64,000 bases of DNA, from NCBI GenBank assembly GCA_025490895.1, contig JALPQI010000536.1, forward strand, positions 1 to 64,000, read 5' to 3'. Of the stretch, positions 45,332-56,500 are shown piece by piece (within the stretch, counting starts at the first letter, position 1; each line of letters begins with the position of its first letter). Both the position numbers and the translations under genes were made by a program. The DNA comes from Thaumatotibia leucotreta (lineage: Eukaryota; Arthropoda; Insecta; Lepidoptera; Tortricidae). The notes below the pieces were generated by a model that saw nothing but the letters and a program-made list of their open reading frames with translations, was not told the DNA's origin and did no database searches.

Positions 45332-48300
45332 CTGAAATTGATGATAATGTAGTTATAAGTATAAGATTTCTAAGTAAAACAGATCCCAGATAGATCTGCA
45401 GGCCTAGCAAAGATGGCATTCTGCAATCGTATACGATAAGCGATAAGTCATGTGACCTAAATAATGTATGAAAATGGTCACGTGACTTTTCGTTCGAATC
45501 TCTTTCTCATACATTGATTACTTATCGCTTATAGTATACGATTGCAAAATCACATCTTGGCCAGGCTTGCAGACGTAAATCCTGAGTTGAGTATCATGGA
45601 CAAGGAGCGGAATTTGCATGGCGAAAATAACTGGCAAGAGGTATTGACCAAGCTATTTTATCGACTTATCGATGTTTCGAAATAGCCCATTACTAACTAA
45701 AAGATAATTTTTTAGTACAGATGGTGTACTTTTTAGGTTCTAGTGCGAGAAGTGGGTCATTTTACGTCAGGTCCAAAACTTCGGAGGGCCATCTGTACTA
45801 AAAAACGTCGTAACGAGACACGTGCAAAAACGTGAAATTCGTAACTCGTGTCGATTTAAAACACTCCCTATCGGTCGTGTTTTAAAACATCGCCACTCGT
45901 TTCGAATTTCACGTTTTTCGCATTTGTGTCGTAATGAGCATTTGACCTCTTTTATGAGTAACTTGCATTTCGATATTAAAATAAATCATGTCAGGCGTCA
46001 ACACTTTTATATTGACATCGCAAGTATACCCTCAGGGGCATATCGCGGCAAAACTTATTCAACCTCGTATCTGCAACCCTACATTGTTAGAAAAAACATC
46101 CGTATTTAGGTACAGTGAAAGGAAGGTGACATTTTCATGAACTGACTTTGACTTATCCGACGTTGAATAAGTGAGCAGCGATATTTAAAAACAGCTTGTC
46201 ACTGGTAATACAAGCGGAACTCTTTATCTAATTAATGGTGTTAAAAAGAGACTTCCATTTATAGTTTGTTCCGAATGTGAAGACATGTAAGATGTATGGG
46301 CATGTCTTGCTGTCAGCCTTCACTTTGTGCGGGGTCTATACTTCTTTACTTCGTTTTTTTTTTTCATTAATTATTTACATAATTTTATTCTTACTAGTTT
46401 TTTCTGTATTGTATAAATAATTTACAAATTGTTAAACATTAGCTAGCAACTTATTTATCAATAGCGAAATTTAATAAAAAGTCACATTACAAGATCGCTT
46501 ATCTTCTTTCTAATGCTAAAAAAATACTATAGCTACTACAATTTTCTTTTTCCTACAATAACATGTAATTACATCCCAATGTACAAGTTTTTGTTCAAAG
46601 TTACAATACGTAATGAAAATGTATTTATTTATCTGGCTGAAATTTACCTCTGTACTGCCACTGGTATCCATAGAGCAGCTAGATCTTCTCCCTCTGTTCT
46701 TCTTCTTGTCCATTTTCGTCTCAAATGTTTGAATGAACTGAGCTTGGTTCTCATAACCAACTGGCTTTGCACTTAGGAACTGAGGATGTACGGTAATTTC
46801 TAAAAAACAAATGTTATGATAAGTTAGCGTTACTAGCACATGTAATACCTAGTTGCTAGTGTGTAATATAAACACAAGCAACTAGGCAAGTCCTACATTT
46901 CACACAAAATATAATAAAATTAAATTGGTACCCGTTTTGAATACCTCGAAACATATAATATAAATAAAATAAATAAACAAAGCACAAGTATGAAATGTAC
47001 CTGCCAGAAGACCACTACCTAACTTGGAAATTCGTGAATTACGGGTATTTGTCTGGCCGTTTGTATTGTTTGGCCGTGTGGTGACGGCAGAAAGAATACA
47101 TTTGTCACCACCCCAACTCCTCCTGCGGGTGTCGTAAGAGTCGACTAAGGGATTGAAGTGTCATTGACCATTATTTGATTAAAGAGAGATGATGGGCAGC
47201 AGCGTCATCATAGTGGACACATTACTGCGATCGCCAATCCGCTTGCCCAGTGTGGCGATTATGGGCATTTACCTCCTAATGCGTCTATACGCGAGTACGT
47301 AATACAAATGCCAGTCCAAGACAGTTGGCTTACCGCGGACCACGACTGACATGTTGCCTCTCTCTGCCGCTTATAAATTCGTGCATAAGTGTAACAAGGA
47401 CGCAACAAGTCGTCGTGGTTCGTGGTACGCTCACAGCTTATAAATCGACACCCACCAGATCCCAGCACCTCTTGAACCATATAGGGGAACAACCACCCCA
47501 CTAAAGGGGTTTCGCCTGAAACGTAGTGCGCCCTCTTGTGGTAGAACAGCAAGCCATCGAGTGTGGGGTTGTTGTCTTCGAATTGAGGATACGTCATCAT
47601 GAAACTGAAAAACAACATTCTTTATACATCGCATAGTGTACCCACAAGTTATAACATAACATTATGTTATGTGACGGCTATCATAATTTTTTGATATCTT
47701 AGTATTGTATAGCATTGATAAAACAGACACAGATATAACATCCAATGAGCAGCATTCTCAAAAAATACTTTTTGTTGAATATTTCACATAAAGCAAGAAG
47801 TCAAAAAAGGTGAATTAATTTTTTTACAATTTTGTATTTTATTTTCAGTAAAAAAATTACAACATTGCGAAAAATTTTGCTATAAGTAGGTACATTTAAT
47901 TTTAAACCGAAATTAATTAAATGAAGTATGTAACAGTAGGTATGTTTATATCTAACATAAACCAGCATGATTTGCCATATCACCCCCAAACTTCTTAATA
48001 TTCTTGCAAATAAGCAACTTAGGTTCAGAGAACATGAATAAAAACAATAGGTAAAATACATTCGGCTAAATGCTATGCTATAATTTTTATAGGCAACATA
48101 CTTATTAAACGACTCTGGAGTACAGGGCACCATAGGAAGTAGTTGAAAGATTATTTGGTTGTGCTTGCTTATTGTTGTCAGCTTTGGCAGTTCCATTAGT
48201 TGTGATTTTAACCAGTACTGCCGGAATTCTAGCTGTAAATATATAAAGACTGTATTTTAAATCGCCATTGGTAAAACATTCAGTATACCCTATGTGTCAA

Positions 48301-50606
48301 AGTGTAAAAAATCTTGATGTTTCTTTAAATTATTAAAAATGATCTTAACAAAATATTCTTCTTTATGAACCCTGATGTCTGAAGCTTTGGGTGGTGAAAC
48401 ACCCTGTATAAGATGCAGTATTCTTGTAAGAAATCAAGATTTACCTCTCCATCTGTCATGGGCTGGCTGTTCCATGCCAAGATATCCAGAATGTACATAG
48501 TCTTTTTCTTCTCAGCATAAAAGCAGTCCAAGACGCAGCATCGACTTTTCGAATATTCTACAGAATTCCCACCCGGCAGTGCAGATCGGAACTCCATTTT
48601 GAAATGCCCGAATTTTGTGTAGGCTCTCGTTTTGCCCTGTAAATTAGAATACATTAATTAATTAATAAATATCTTGGGACATCTTACACAAATCAACCTA
48701 GGCCCACGGTAAGCTCAATTAAGGCTTGTGCTTTGTGCTTGTGATACTTGGCGACGATATATATAATAGATAGATACATAATATAGATACTTAAATAAAT
48801 ACATAGACAGCCATGACCAAGGAACAAATATTTGTGATAAATAAATACACAAATAATGCCCTCGCCTCCAGGAACCTCCAGCTTCATAGGCAGGGTCACT
48901 ACCTTCTGCTTTGCTACGGAGGCTCGATCAGACACTCGTGTTTTGAGAGTCTCACTCTGGAGGCCTGCCAGCACCTGCCCTTCAAAATTAGAGCCTTTTT
49001 AAAGGCTTTATAAATTCAATGAATAATTCTTTTTGATTTTAATATTTATCAGGACAATTTGAATTCAAATGATTGTCAGAAGATGTGAAATCAAAATCGT
49101 TTATGTCTTTTAATTAAAAAATAATAATTTGTCAACAATGAATTCAATTTATATTATGTTCTTACCTGATTTGCCACAATAAGCATTCGGACACCTTTAG
49201 GACAAGGTACCACTAACCAATTCTCGCTGAAGTCAAATGGTTTCTCTATCATCCATTCAGACAACATGAGGACATTGCTGTATGAGGCAGATGTCTTGTT
49301 GAAACCGGCAACATATATGCTAGGCCGGTAATGTACCTTTAAGAAAATTTGTTTATAATATCAACCATTATTCATATAATTTAAAACACGGTATTTACTA
49401 CGTAAATTTGAGTTGTTGAGCGCCCAATATTTTGGCTCTATTGCAATTTTGCATCTACACAGATTACTTGACTGATTTACAGTACCCAGTTTTAAATCAT
49501 ACCTACTAATAATGTAAATGACCATGTTAGCATAATTTTTTTATATTACCCGTGAAAATAATCTTGTTCTTATATCTTCTTCTTCTTGTTCTTGTTATTA
49601 TAATAAGTCCTCCGGTTTAAAAGGGATGGCAATGTACACAAGCCCCTCCAGAGTTGGTGGCGCCCACGACCAGCTAATTATCATCTTATCAACAACAACA
49701 ATGTATAACATGCAAAGCACTGAAGGTTTGTTCACTTAGAAGCTTATATGTTGTTGCTGTTGTTGAGTCTCATTTATTTGCTTCTCACTATAACTTCATC
49801 ATACTGTTATATTTTGGGTATATCAAATGCTTTCAGTCCAAAGTTATGAGCATGGATAACAGCCATATTTATAAAAAATAGTAAAATAGTAATAGTAAAA
49901 ATATTTATAAAATAATAATAGGAAGTTGCTAAACATGTAGATCCAGTAAAAAGAATAATTATGATCTCCAAGAAAAACCAGAGTTCAAAGTTTTTACAAG
50001 ATTGCCTAGAACCAATGTAAGATTTTATCAAGATACTTGAGCCTAAGATTATAAAGTCTAAGAAAACCTTATAGGCTAAATTCTTTTGAGAACAGAAAAC
50101 CAACTGCATTTTTATATTAATAATAAAACTGGAGATTACCCTATTGTAAGGCTTGAAAATATTTCTCTCTTCCACTACATGAACAAGTTCCAATATGCCT
50201 CGAAATGCATCAATCTTGTCATTGCGATTTCTAAAACAGAATACAATATTTAGAATCAGTTACAGAAAGTAGTATAAAAAACACTGCTAAGTGTTCAGTA
50301 TGTCTGTTAGATATTATATTAAATATTATGTAAATTTCAACATTACCACTAATTCAGTTTACGATTCAGATAAAGGAGAGAGAAAGCTATACAAAAAGTG
50401 TGGTCAAATTCAAAACCCTGCAAAAATTAAATGGTTACTGCCAATATTGCTTACGTTTTTTGTTGTTCCAGTAATTCCTTACGCCTCTCTTCTTGATTAC
50501 CCAATCTGCCCCAATTTTTGTATAACGCCTGGTAATCGTTTCTTCCTTGCTCTGTACTTTCTGGAGTAATAATTGTTGATTCCAATTTTTCTAAAACTTC
50601 TTCCAT
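45119..50606 (-). CDS. SNUPN: Snurportin-1 (m3G-cap snRNP import adaptor), complete 8-exon gene
   Basis: Snurportin binds the trimethylguanosine cap of spliceosomal snRNPs and joins them to importin-beta for nuclear import. I joined exons 50455-50606, 50140-50230, 49166-49336, 48445-48636, 48102-48232, 47456-47604, 46648-46799 and 45119-45331. All have GT/AG borders and matching phases, giving 1251 nt and 416 residues (human protein 360). The N-terminus carries an importin-beta-binding-like stretch (YKNWGRLGNQEERRKELLEQ, residues about 23-42). The cap-binding domain holds LMLSEW (W109), LPGGN, ILDILAW, YW (W209), CTPES and DGLLFYHK. W109 and W209 match the two tryptophans known to contact the cap in the human protein. 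The tail after about residue 320 is basic then acidic and poorly conserved. AATAAA overlaps the stop codon (45118-45123) and ATTAAA lies at 45091-45096. Introns hold SINE, LINE and MITE copies. The gene is divergent from INTS6. Confidence 0.95.
45394..45573. mobile_element. MITE in SNUPN intron 7
   Basis: Inverted ends TCTGCAGGCCTAGCAAAGAT / ATCTTGGCCAGGCTTGCAGA with GCAATCGTATACGATAAGCG inside both arms. Confidence 0.75.
45712..45935 (+). repeat. GTACAGATGG-family repeat, copy 5 (SNUPN intron 7)
   Basis: Most complete copy: core 45712-45805, then GAGACACGTGCAAAAACGTG and the inverted CACGTTTTTCGCATTTGTGT end. Confidence 0.7.
46648..46799 (-). CDS. SNUPN: SNUPN exon 7
   Basis: 152 nt between acceptor TTTTAG and donor GTAAAT. 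It encodes ITVHPQFLSAKPVGYENQAQ and a Lys-rich stretch, aligning with the family block after VLG. Phase closes exactly with exons 6 and 8. Confidence 0.85.
47071..47288 (+). repeat. GGCCGTGTGGTGACGGCAG repeat, copy 3 (SNUPN intron 6)
   Basis: Nearly identical to 54685 over TGCGGGTGTCGTAAGAGTCG and the following 70 bp. Confidence 0.7.
47456..47604 (-). CDS. SNUPN: SNUPN exon 6
   Basis: 149 nt after acceptor TTTCAG. It encodes DGLLFYHKRAHYVSGETPLV and WLFPYMVQEVLG, the most recognisable snurportin block. The donor GTGGGT at 47455 is non-consensus but is the one that keeps phase with exon 7. The exact 3' border is less certain than the others. Confidence 0.9.
48102..48232 (-). CDS. SNUPN: SNUPN exon 5
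   Basis: 131 nt between acceptor TTACAG and donor GTATGT. It encodes EFRQYWLKSQL (second cap-contacting Trp by family alignment) and VPCTPES. It ends two bases into a codon. Confidence 0.92.
48445..48636 (-). CDS. SNUPN: SNUPN exon 4 (cap-binding core)
   Basis: 64 codons between acceptor TTACAG and donor GTAAAT. It encodes AYTKFGHF, ALPGGNS and TMYILDILAWNSQP, which match the conserved centre of the snurportin cap-binding domain. Confidence 0.95.
48670..48924 (-). mobile_element. tRNA-derived SINE, copy 4, in SNUPN intron 3
   Basis: Inverted copy. The segment that should hold the pol III B box is deleted: GGAGGTTCC runs straight into GGAGGCGAGGGC. It can no longer have an internal promoter. 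Confidence 0.8.
49166..49336 (-). CDS. SNUPN: SNUPN exon 3 (cap-binding domain start)
   Basis: 57 in-phase codons between acceptor TTAAAG and donor GTAAGA. It encodes LMLSEWMIEKP and the WLVVPCPKG strand. The Trp of LSEW corresponds to a known cap-contacting residue of the family. Confidence 0.93.
50140..50230 (-). CDS. SNUPN: SNUPN exon 2
   Basis: The acceptor is TTTTAG and the donor GTAATC. It completes the split Thr codon and brings the total to 81 codons. The peptide (NRNDKIDAFRGILELVHVVE) continues the basic/helical N-terminal region. Confidence 0.88.
50455..50606 (-). CDS. SNUPN: SNUPN exon 1
   Basis: This exon runs from the start ATG to donor GTAAGC. It encodes the first 50 residues, with the RR-rich importin-beta-binding-like helix. 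It ends two bases into a codon. Confidence 0.92.
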
Positions 50607-51079
50607 GTTGCAGCCGGTACAGTGTCGAAATAACAGTTAGAAGTAAAACCTAGAGTAAATAGTACAGTGGTAAAAATTGAATTAAAGGAACGACAATTTT
50701 ATGATCACGATTATAGTTTTTCTTGAAATTTTATTAGATTTCTAAATACCTATTGATATTCGCGGTTTACACTGTGTGAAATTAAAATAAAAGCGTGACA
50801 TTGACAGTGACAGTACTCTAATTTCTTGCAAGGGTTAAAAAAGGCGTATTTTGAATGTACCTATGTAACATTAAATAAATCATTTTTTATTTAGTTTTGC
50901 ATGAATACGTTTTTAAAACTGTATTTAAGTTAATTATAATAATTCTTCACATTCATAAATTTTAAAAGATAAACCTTATCGGCTCACTCAATAATGTTGC
51001 CTAATTATAAATGATTACCCTTAAACTAGGGAGAATATTCTAATATTTTTAAACGTGTACGTCTTATAATGACTGCATT

Positions 51080-51290
51080 TTTTATAGAGCTCGCGGTACA
51101 CGTGTAACCCGCCAAATCGGATACCCGTGCTCTTAAGCCCGACGGTACTAAGAACCGGAATTACATGAACCCGCCGGGTACCCGTGTCCGTGTCCAATAC
51201 ACGGATACCGTTTGCACGAAACCGCGTGCTACCCGGGAACCCGGATACTTAAGACCGAAGAACCAAGCCGGATCGAAACAATTTGAGCCA
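51080..51290. other. CG-rich block dense in ACCCG/ACCGG motifs
   Basis: About 200 bp of unusually CpG-rich sequence in an AT-rich spacer. ACCCG, CCCGG or ACCGG recurs every ~10-20 bp. GGATACCCG recurs in variant form, and CTTAAG appears twice. Its nature is unknown; it could be a promoter CpG cluster or a degraded repeat. Confidence 0.4.
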
Positions 51291-51689
51291 ATGCAAATAA
51301 GGACTACTATTGAATATAATCTTCAGTTGAACGCGATTAGAGTAAGCTATTTTTTATCAACTGACTTCAAAAATAGCAGGAGGTTCTTACAGAGAATTTT
51401 GTTGAGAAGTTGTCTGCACTGCGGCTGTAAAAAAATATGAAACAGTAGGTACACCTAGTCTTTTTTTATGTAAACTACGTTGTACATATATTGTTTTAAT
51501 AGGCTTGCGTTAGGATACAGATCCAACACGTAGAGCTCCTTTGGAGAAATTTGCTGTGTTTTACACCTGTTGCAACCCATGCACGGTACAGTAATATTAT
51601 TGTAATAATAGTTTATTTTTTCATTTCATATTAAGAGTTTTACAGCGGGTGATCTACAATCCATGCTAAGCATGGTTCGACATATTTTT

Positions 51690-52272
51690 GGTCATTTTTA
51701 GGGTTCCGTAGCCAAAATGGCAAAAACGGAACCCTTATAGATTCGTCATGTCCGTCTGTCCGTCTGTCACAGCCAATTTACTCGGAAACTATAAATGCTA
51801 CAGTAACGAAATTTGATAAGAATATGTGTTGTATAAACCGCTACAGGAATGTGATACTAAATTGTAAAAAAAACCATTGGGTGGGGGCCCTCCGTACATG
51901 TAACTGAGGGATAGAATTTTTTTTTTAGTTGTACATAAGCGTGTGGGGTATTAATAGAAAGGTCTTTGAAAATGATATGAAGGTTTATACATCACATTTT
52001 TATTTAAGCAAATCGTTTTCGAGATATCAGGTCTCAAAGTCTGAAAAATGTGTCCCCCCCCCTCTATTTTTTAAACTACGCGATATAAAATTCTGAAAAA
52101 AATATATGTTATGCACATTAATAAACTCTATCAACGATTTTTGATTTGATAAAATTATCTCCTATAGTTTTTGAGGTAGGTTGATTTAACTGTATTTTTT
52201 AATAATAAATTGATAATGGTACGGAACCCTTTGCGCGCGAGTCCGACTCGCACTTGGCCGGTTTTTTTTTGT
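51690..52272 (+). repeat. GGTTCCG repeat, copy 1 (SNUPN-INTS6 spacer)
   Basis: Begins TTTTTAGGGTTCCGTAGCC, has GTCCGTCTGTCCGTCTGTC, and ends CGACTCGCACTTGGCCGGTT. A common lepidopteran repeat whose class I cannot assign. Confidence 0.7.
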
Positions 52273-52881
52273 ATAATTTTAATTGTTAATTCATTGATTT
52301 AGTAATTGATTACTGTATTACAATAAATATGTAATGATATTTCCGGCCACTGCGGGAGATACGCCTATTAGAGTATAATAAATGCGGAAAGTGAAGGTGT
52401 TTGGCAGTGAGGCACACCGACAAATCTCACGTGCAATTACTTTCGGAACAAACTCTTTTACGTCACAACTTCATGACTGAGGATCGTGACCACCATAAGT
52501 CTCTTTGGTTTAAATTAATGAAAAAAAAATGAAAATGAAAAATGTTTTTTTTAGGTATCTAAAGTTACAGCTTATTATTATTACATAAATAAACTTTTTA
52601 CCGATACAGGGGATTTCTGATAAGCCTAGGATTAGTGTCCTGAGCCCTAAACTGGGTAAACCTGTCTTATAGGAATCGGGGGAAATAATAATGAAGTGCC
52701 ATTGAATTGAAAAATTGAATCGTCCCTTGATATGCAAACGATGTTATTACTTGTATTTACAGTGACCGTTTATGCTATGATATTATAAATTATTTTAGTT
52801 TATGTCTTTGTAATAGTAGGTACAAATTAACAATCGATTTGTTTATTCTTAACTACTTAACATTTCTGTTTTTTTGTGAGT

Positions 52882-52899
52882 CTGTGTGTGTGTGTGTGT
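52882..52899. repeat. (TG)n microsatellite
   Basis: About nine CTG/TG dinucleotides, in the divergent spacer. Confidence 0.9.
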
Positions 52900-53410
52900 T
52901 TGTATATGTGTTAAATAGAGGCTATATTCTCAAAATGTTAATGTAAAAAAAATGCTGATGTGAAACATATATTATTTAATACTCGCATGCCACTTACTGC
53001 GAAGAAGATATGTTTATTAATTTCCAATAATTTTCTCAGACTTATATATCTACGTAATAACTTATGTATTACAAGCTCTGGGAACACAACAGTTAAAAAT
53101 TTACGCGCATATTATAAACAGGTAAATTTAAAACATGTTATGGCAACACAACAGCGAAGCTGCCTGCCCGAGTTTCCGAGTAAGCCCGAACGTTTTTCTA
53201 TTGGAAGCCGAAAATAACCGAACGTATGATTAGGTCACGTGGTACTTTTGGAGTCTTCGTGGCGTAGCTTGTTCAGCTGCTCGTCGAAGCGGCTGTCGGA
53301 CGGTCGCCTCTCAACGAGTCTGCGTACGATGTAGCGGCCATTTTTGTTCTTAGTTCATTACAGTGCGCATATTTTAATGTATTTAGAGGAATATTTAGGC
53401 AATTTTCACG

Positions 53411-53527
53411 ATGACTATAATAGTTTTTCTAATAGATACATCAGCCTCTATGAACCAAAGAGCTTATTTGGGCGGACGCCCAACATTGCTCGATGTAGCC
53501 AAGGGCGCTGTGGAAACGTTCGTAAAG
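53411..53527 (+). CDS. INTS6: INTS6 exon 1
   Basis: 39 codons ending at donor GTACGT. It carries the DTSAS MIDAS motif and the helix LLDVAKGAVETFVK, which are typical of INTS6. Confidence 0.95.
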
Positions 53528-56500
53528 GTACGTGCAGTGTCATCGACTCGTCAACCGCCTCGTTTTGTGATTTATTTGTTTATCGCGTGATTGCTAAAAC
53601 TGCATAATTTTACTTCATAGGTACGTCAACGTTCCCCTGAAAGCAGAGGTGACAGGTATATGCTTCTAACTTTCGAAGAGCCACCCGCGAACATCAAGGT
53701 TAGTAATAACGAAGTAAACACGTTTTCAAATTATTTTCTTTATCGTGGGCATTAAGGGGCATAGCTGTGCCGGTTTCGCAGCATCCTTAGGTGAATCACA
53801 ATGGTCTGTAGGCAAGTCCATGTCCATACTTTTGAAGTGCAGATTTTACTGAAATAGACAGAACGACGTAAACAGGACAAGCCGCTGCCGCCACCGTTGC
53901 TGCCTCCGCGATAGCGTTCGCGACTGCGCTCTCGTCGCACAATCCTATTGGCCAATACGATACTTGACGAAAATGGCGATATGAGGGGGAAATATGAATT
54001 AGTACTTTACTCTTGAGTAATTTACATGGCGCGGTTTTAGTTATATTATCAGTATTGTTACTTTTCTAACAGAGTATTCCTGATTAGTTATATTTTCTGA
54101 CACATAATCTTATTAGATTACAATAATACTTATCAAGATAATTATGTTGTTATTTACATCAACAAAGTGGGCAAATCAATCCTGAGATTGAAGTAAATAG
54201 GAATCACTTATCTTAGTCTGATTTGTAGGATCATAATCAATTACAATATACAAATTTATGACAAATATAGGTATTTCAAGTGACTCATACATAACACTTT
54301 TTTTTTTTTACTGGATATGCTCAAACTTACAATTTCTTTTTAAAATTTTTCAGGCTGGATGGAAGGAAAATTTAGCAACTTTTATCAATGAGCTGAAAAA
54401 CTTGCAATGCCTAGGCTTGACAACAATGGGTGCTGCATTAAAACATGCGTTTGATGTGTTGAACATAAACCGCATGCAGACAGGCATAGACACATATGGA
54501 CAGGGCAGATGCCCCTTTTACCTCGAGCCTTCAGTAATTGTTGTTATAACTGATGGAGGGAAACTATCAAGCAATGCCGGCATTCAAGAAGAAGTTAGTA
54601 TATTCCTAATTAATTTATTATCTAACCCTGCTCAGTTTCCATGTATTTGTGTCAGGTAATTAAGTTAAACATAAACAAGTTTGTTTGGCCGTGTGGTGAC
54701 TGCAGTAAGAATATATTTGTCACCACCCCAACTCCTCCTGCGGGTGTCGTAAGAGTCGACTAAGGGATTGAAGTGTCACTGACCATTATTTGATAAAAGA
54801 TTGATGATGGGCAGCAGCGTCTACTCGGCATTTGCCTCCTAATGCGTCTATACATATAGTTAATAGGAGAGGCCTACGGCCAGCAGTGGACTATCATAGG
54901 CTGATGATGTAACAAGTTTATTTAGAAACTTGAAAACAATCCAAAGATATCAAATATATCATATACTAAGAGATAGACAGTGAATTCATGTTATTGGTAC
55001 AGTTGGGGACACCCTTCAAATCAAACTTTATTGCACATATTATATTACAAGAAAAATACATAATTTAATTTGCATCCTCTCCATGCACAAAAATCTACTC
55101 AATATTAAGATTATTCTAATATTCCAAAATTATTACACATCGGCTAGATATTGTTGTAGTAACAATTTTTGTAAGGTACATTACTTATTGTACTATATGC
55201 CAATTTGCTGTATTTATAGAGAAAATCCATCTAGGTTCCATGCTCTATTCCCTTTCAACATCAAGGGTACGGTTTCATCACATAGGAAACAAATTTAAAT
55301 TAGAAATATTAGATATCTAGAATTAAACAACTGAAGGTGAAAGAGGCACAGGAAGAACCAACAGTGCTATCTATAGGAGTTACAACCAGTGATCGGCACC
55401 ATTCCTGCCACACTATTTCCTGTCAAAAAAATATACTGACATGACTGATATTTTTTTATTTAATACTATTACACACACTCGAACATATGTTTTGAAACAA
55501 AAACATTACATAATTAATAAAGTTTATTTTAAAGTTACTATAGGAACCACACAGTCTGGCAGGAGTGATGCCGATCACTGGTATGACATACCTATTCTGA
55601 TACAATAATCTTCATAGTATCAAGTCAGGTTCATACATAGGGATTGATCACCTTTTTTGTCACTTGTTGGTATGGTCACATTCTCCTGGTTTACAATCAC
55701 TTGATTTTTTGACAGTTTTTTGATCTTTCCATGATGGGTTCAGTAAGTACTACAGTAATGAAATTGGTTATGTTTCGTATAAACCGCTATAAAATTATGA
55801 TACTAGGTAAAAAAAAAATTGTAGCCTCCAGGTAATAGATATTTTTTCGGTGTATGTACTTTTAAGCATGTAGGGTATCAATAAAAAGGTCTTTTATAAT
55901 GATATAAAGGTTTCAGGAAGACATTTTCTTTAAGTGTAACGTTTTATATTCACTCTCAAAACCGTAAAAGGTGTATCGCTCCCTTTATTTTATAAAATAA
56001 GGGGTATACAAATTCTGAAAAAATGGAGGTGATGCATACTGAAAAAATGGAGGTGATAATATGTCAGAGTCAAAAACTATAAGAGATACTTTGATCACAT
56101 CTAAAATCGCCGAAAGAGTTTATTAATAATATTAATAAACTCTTTCGGCGATTTTAGATGTGATCAAAGTATCTCTTATAGTTTTTGAGATAGGTTGATA
56201 TTACTGTAATTTTTATATTTGCTGCTATGGAACCCTTTGTGTGCGACTTGCACTTGACCAGTTTTTAGCCTATGGTTTTAGATCGCATAAGACAACTGAG
56301 GATTAATGGACCTTAGGTGGGCTTCCATCGGCTCCCTGCCCGCTGATTTCTTACAATTAAGTTGCATTCAGACCAAACGAGTATTCGCTATTCTATCCCC
56401 CACTCTACGAAATCAACGAATCACGTTTTGTGTAACAATCGAATTTCGTAGAGTAGGGGGTTAGAATAGCGAATGCTTGTTTGGTCTGACTGCACCTTTA

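Larger units (their letters stand above)
50607..53410. other. Divergent spacer between SNUPN and INTS6
   Basis: This spacer must hold both 5' UTRs and promoters. Contents seen: a CG-rich ACCCG-motif block (51080-51290), a GGTTCCG-family repeat (51690-52272), a short TG repeat (52882-52899), and a CG-richer stretch just before INTS6 (53200-53345). I cannot place transcription starts. Confidence 0.6.
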
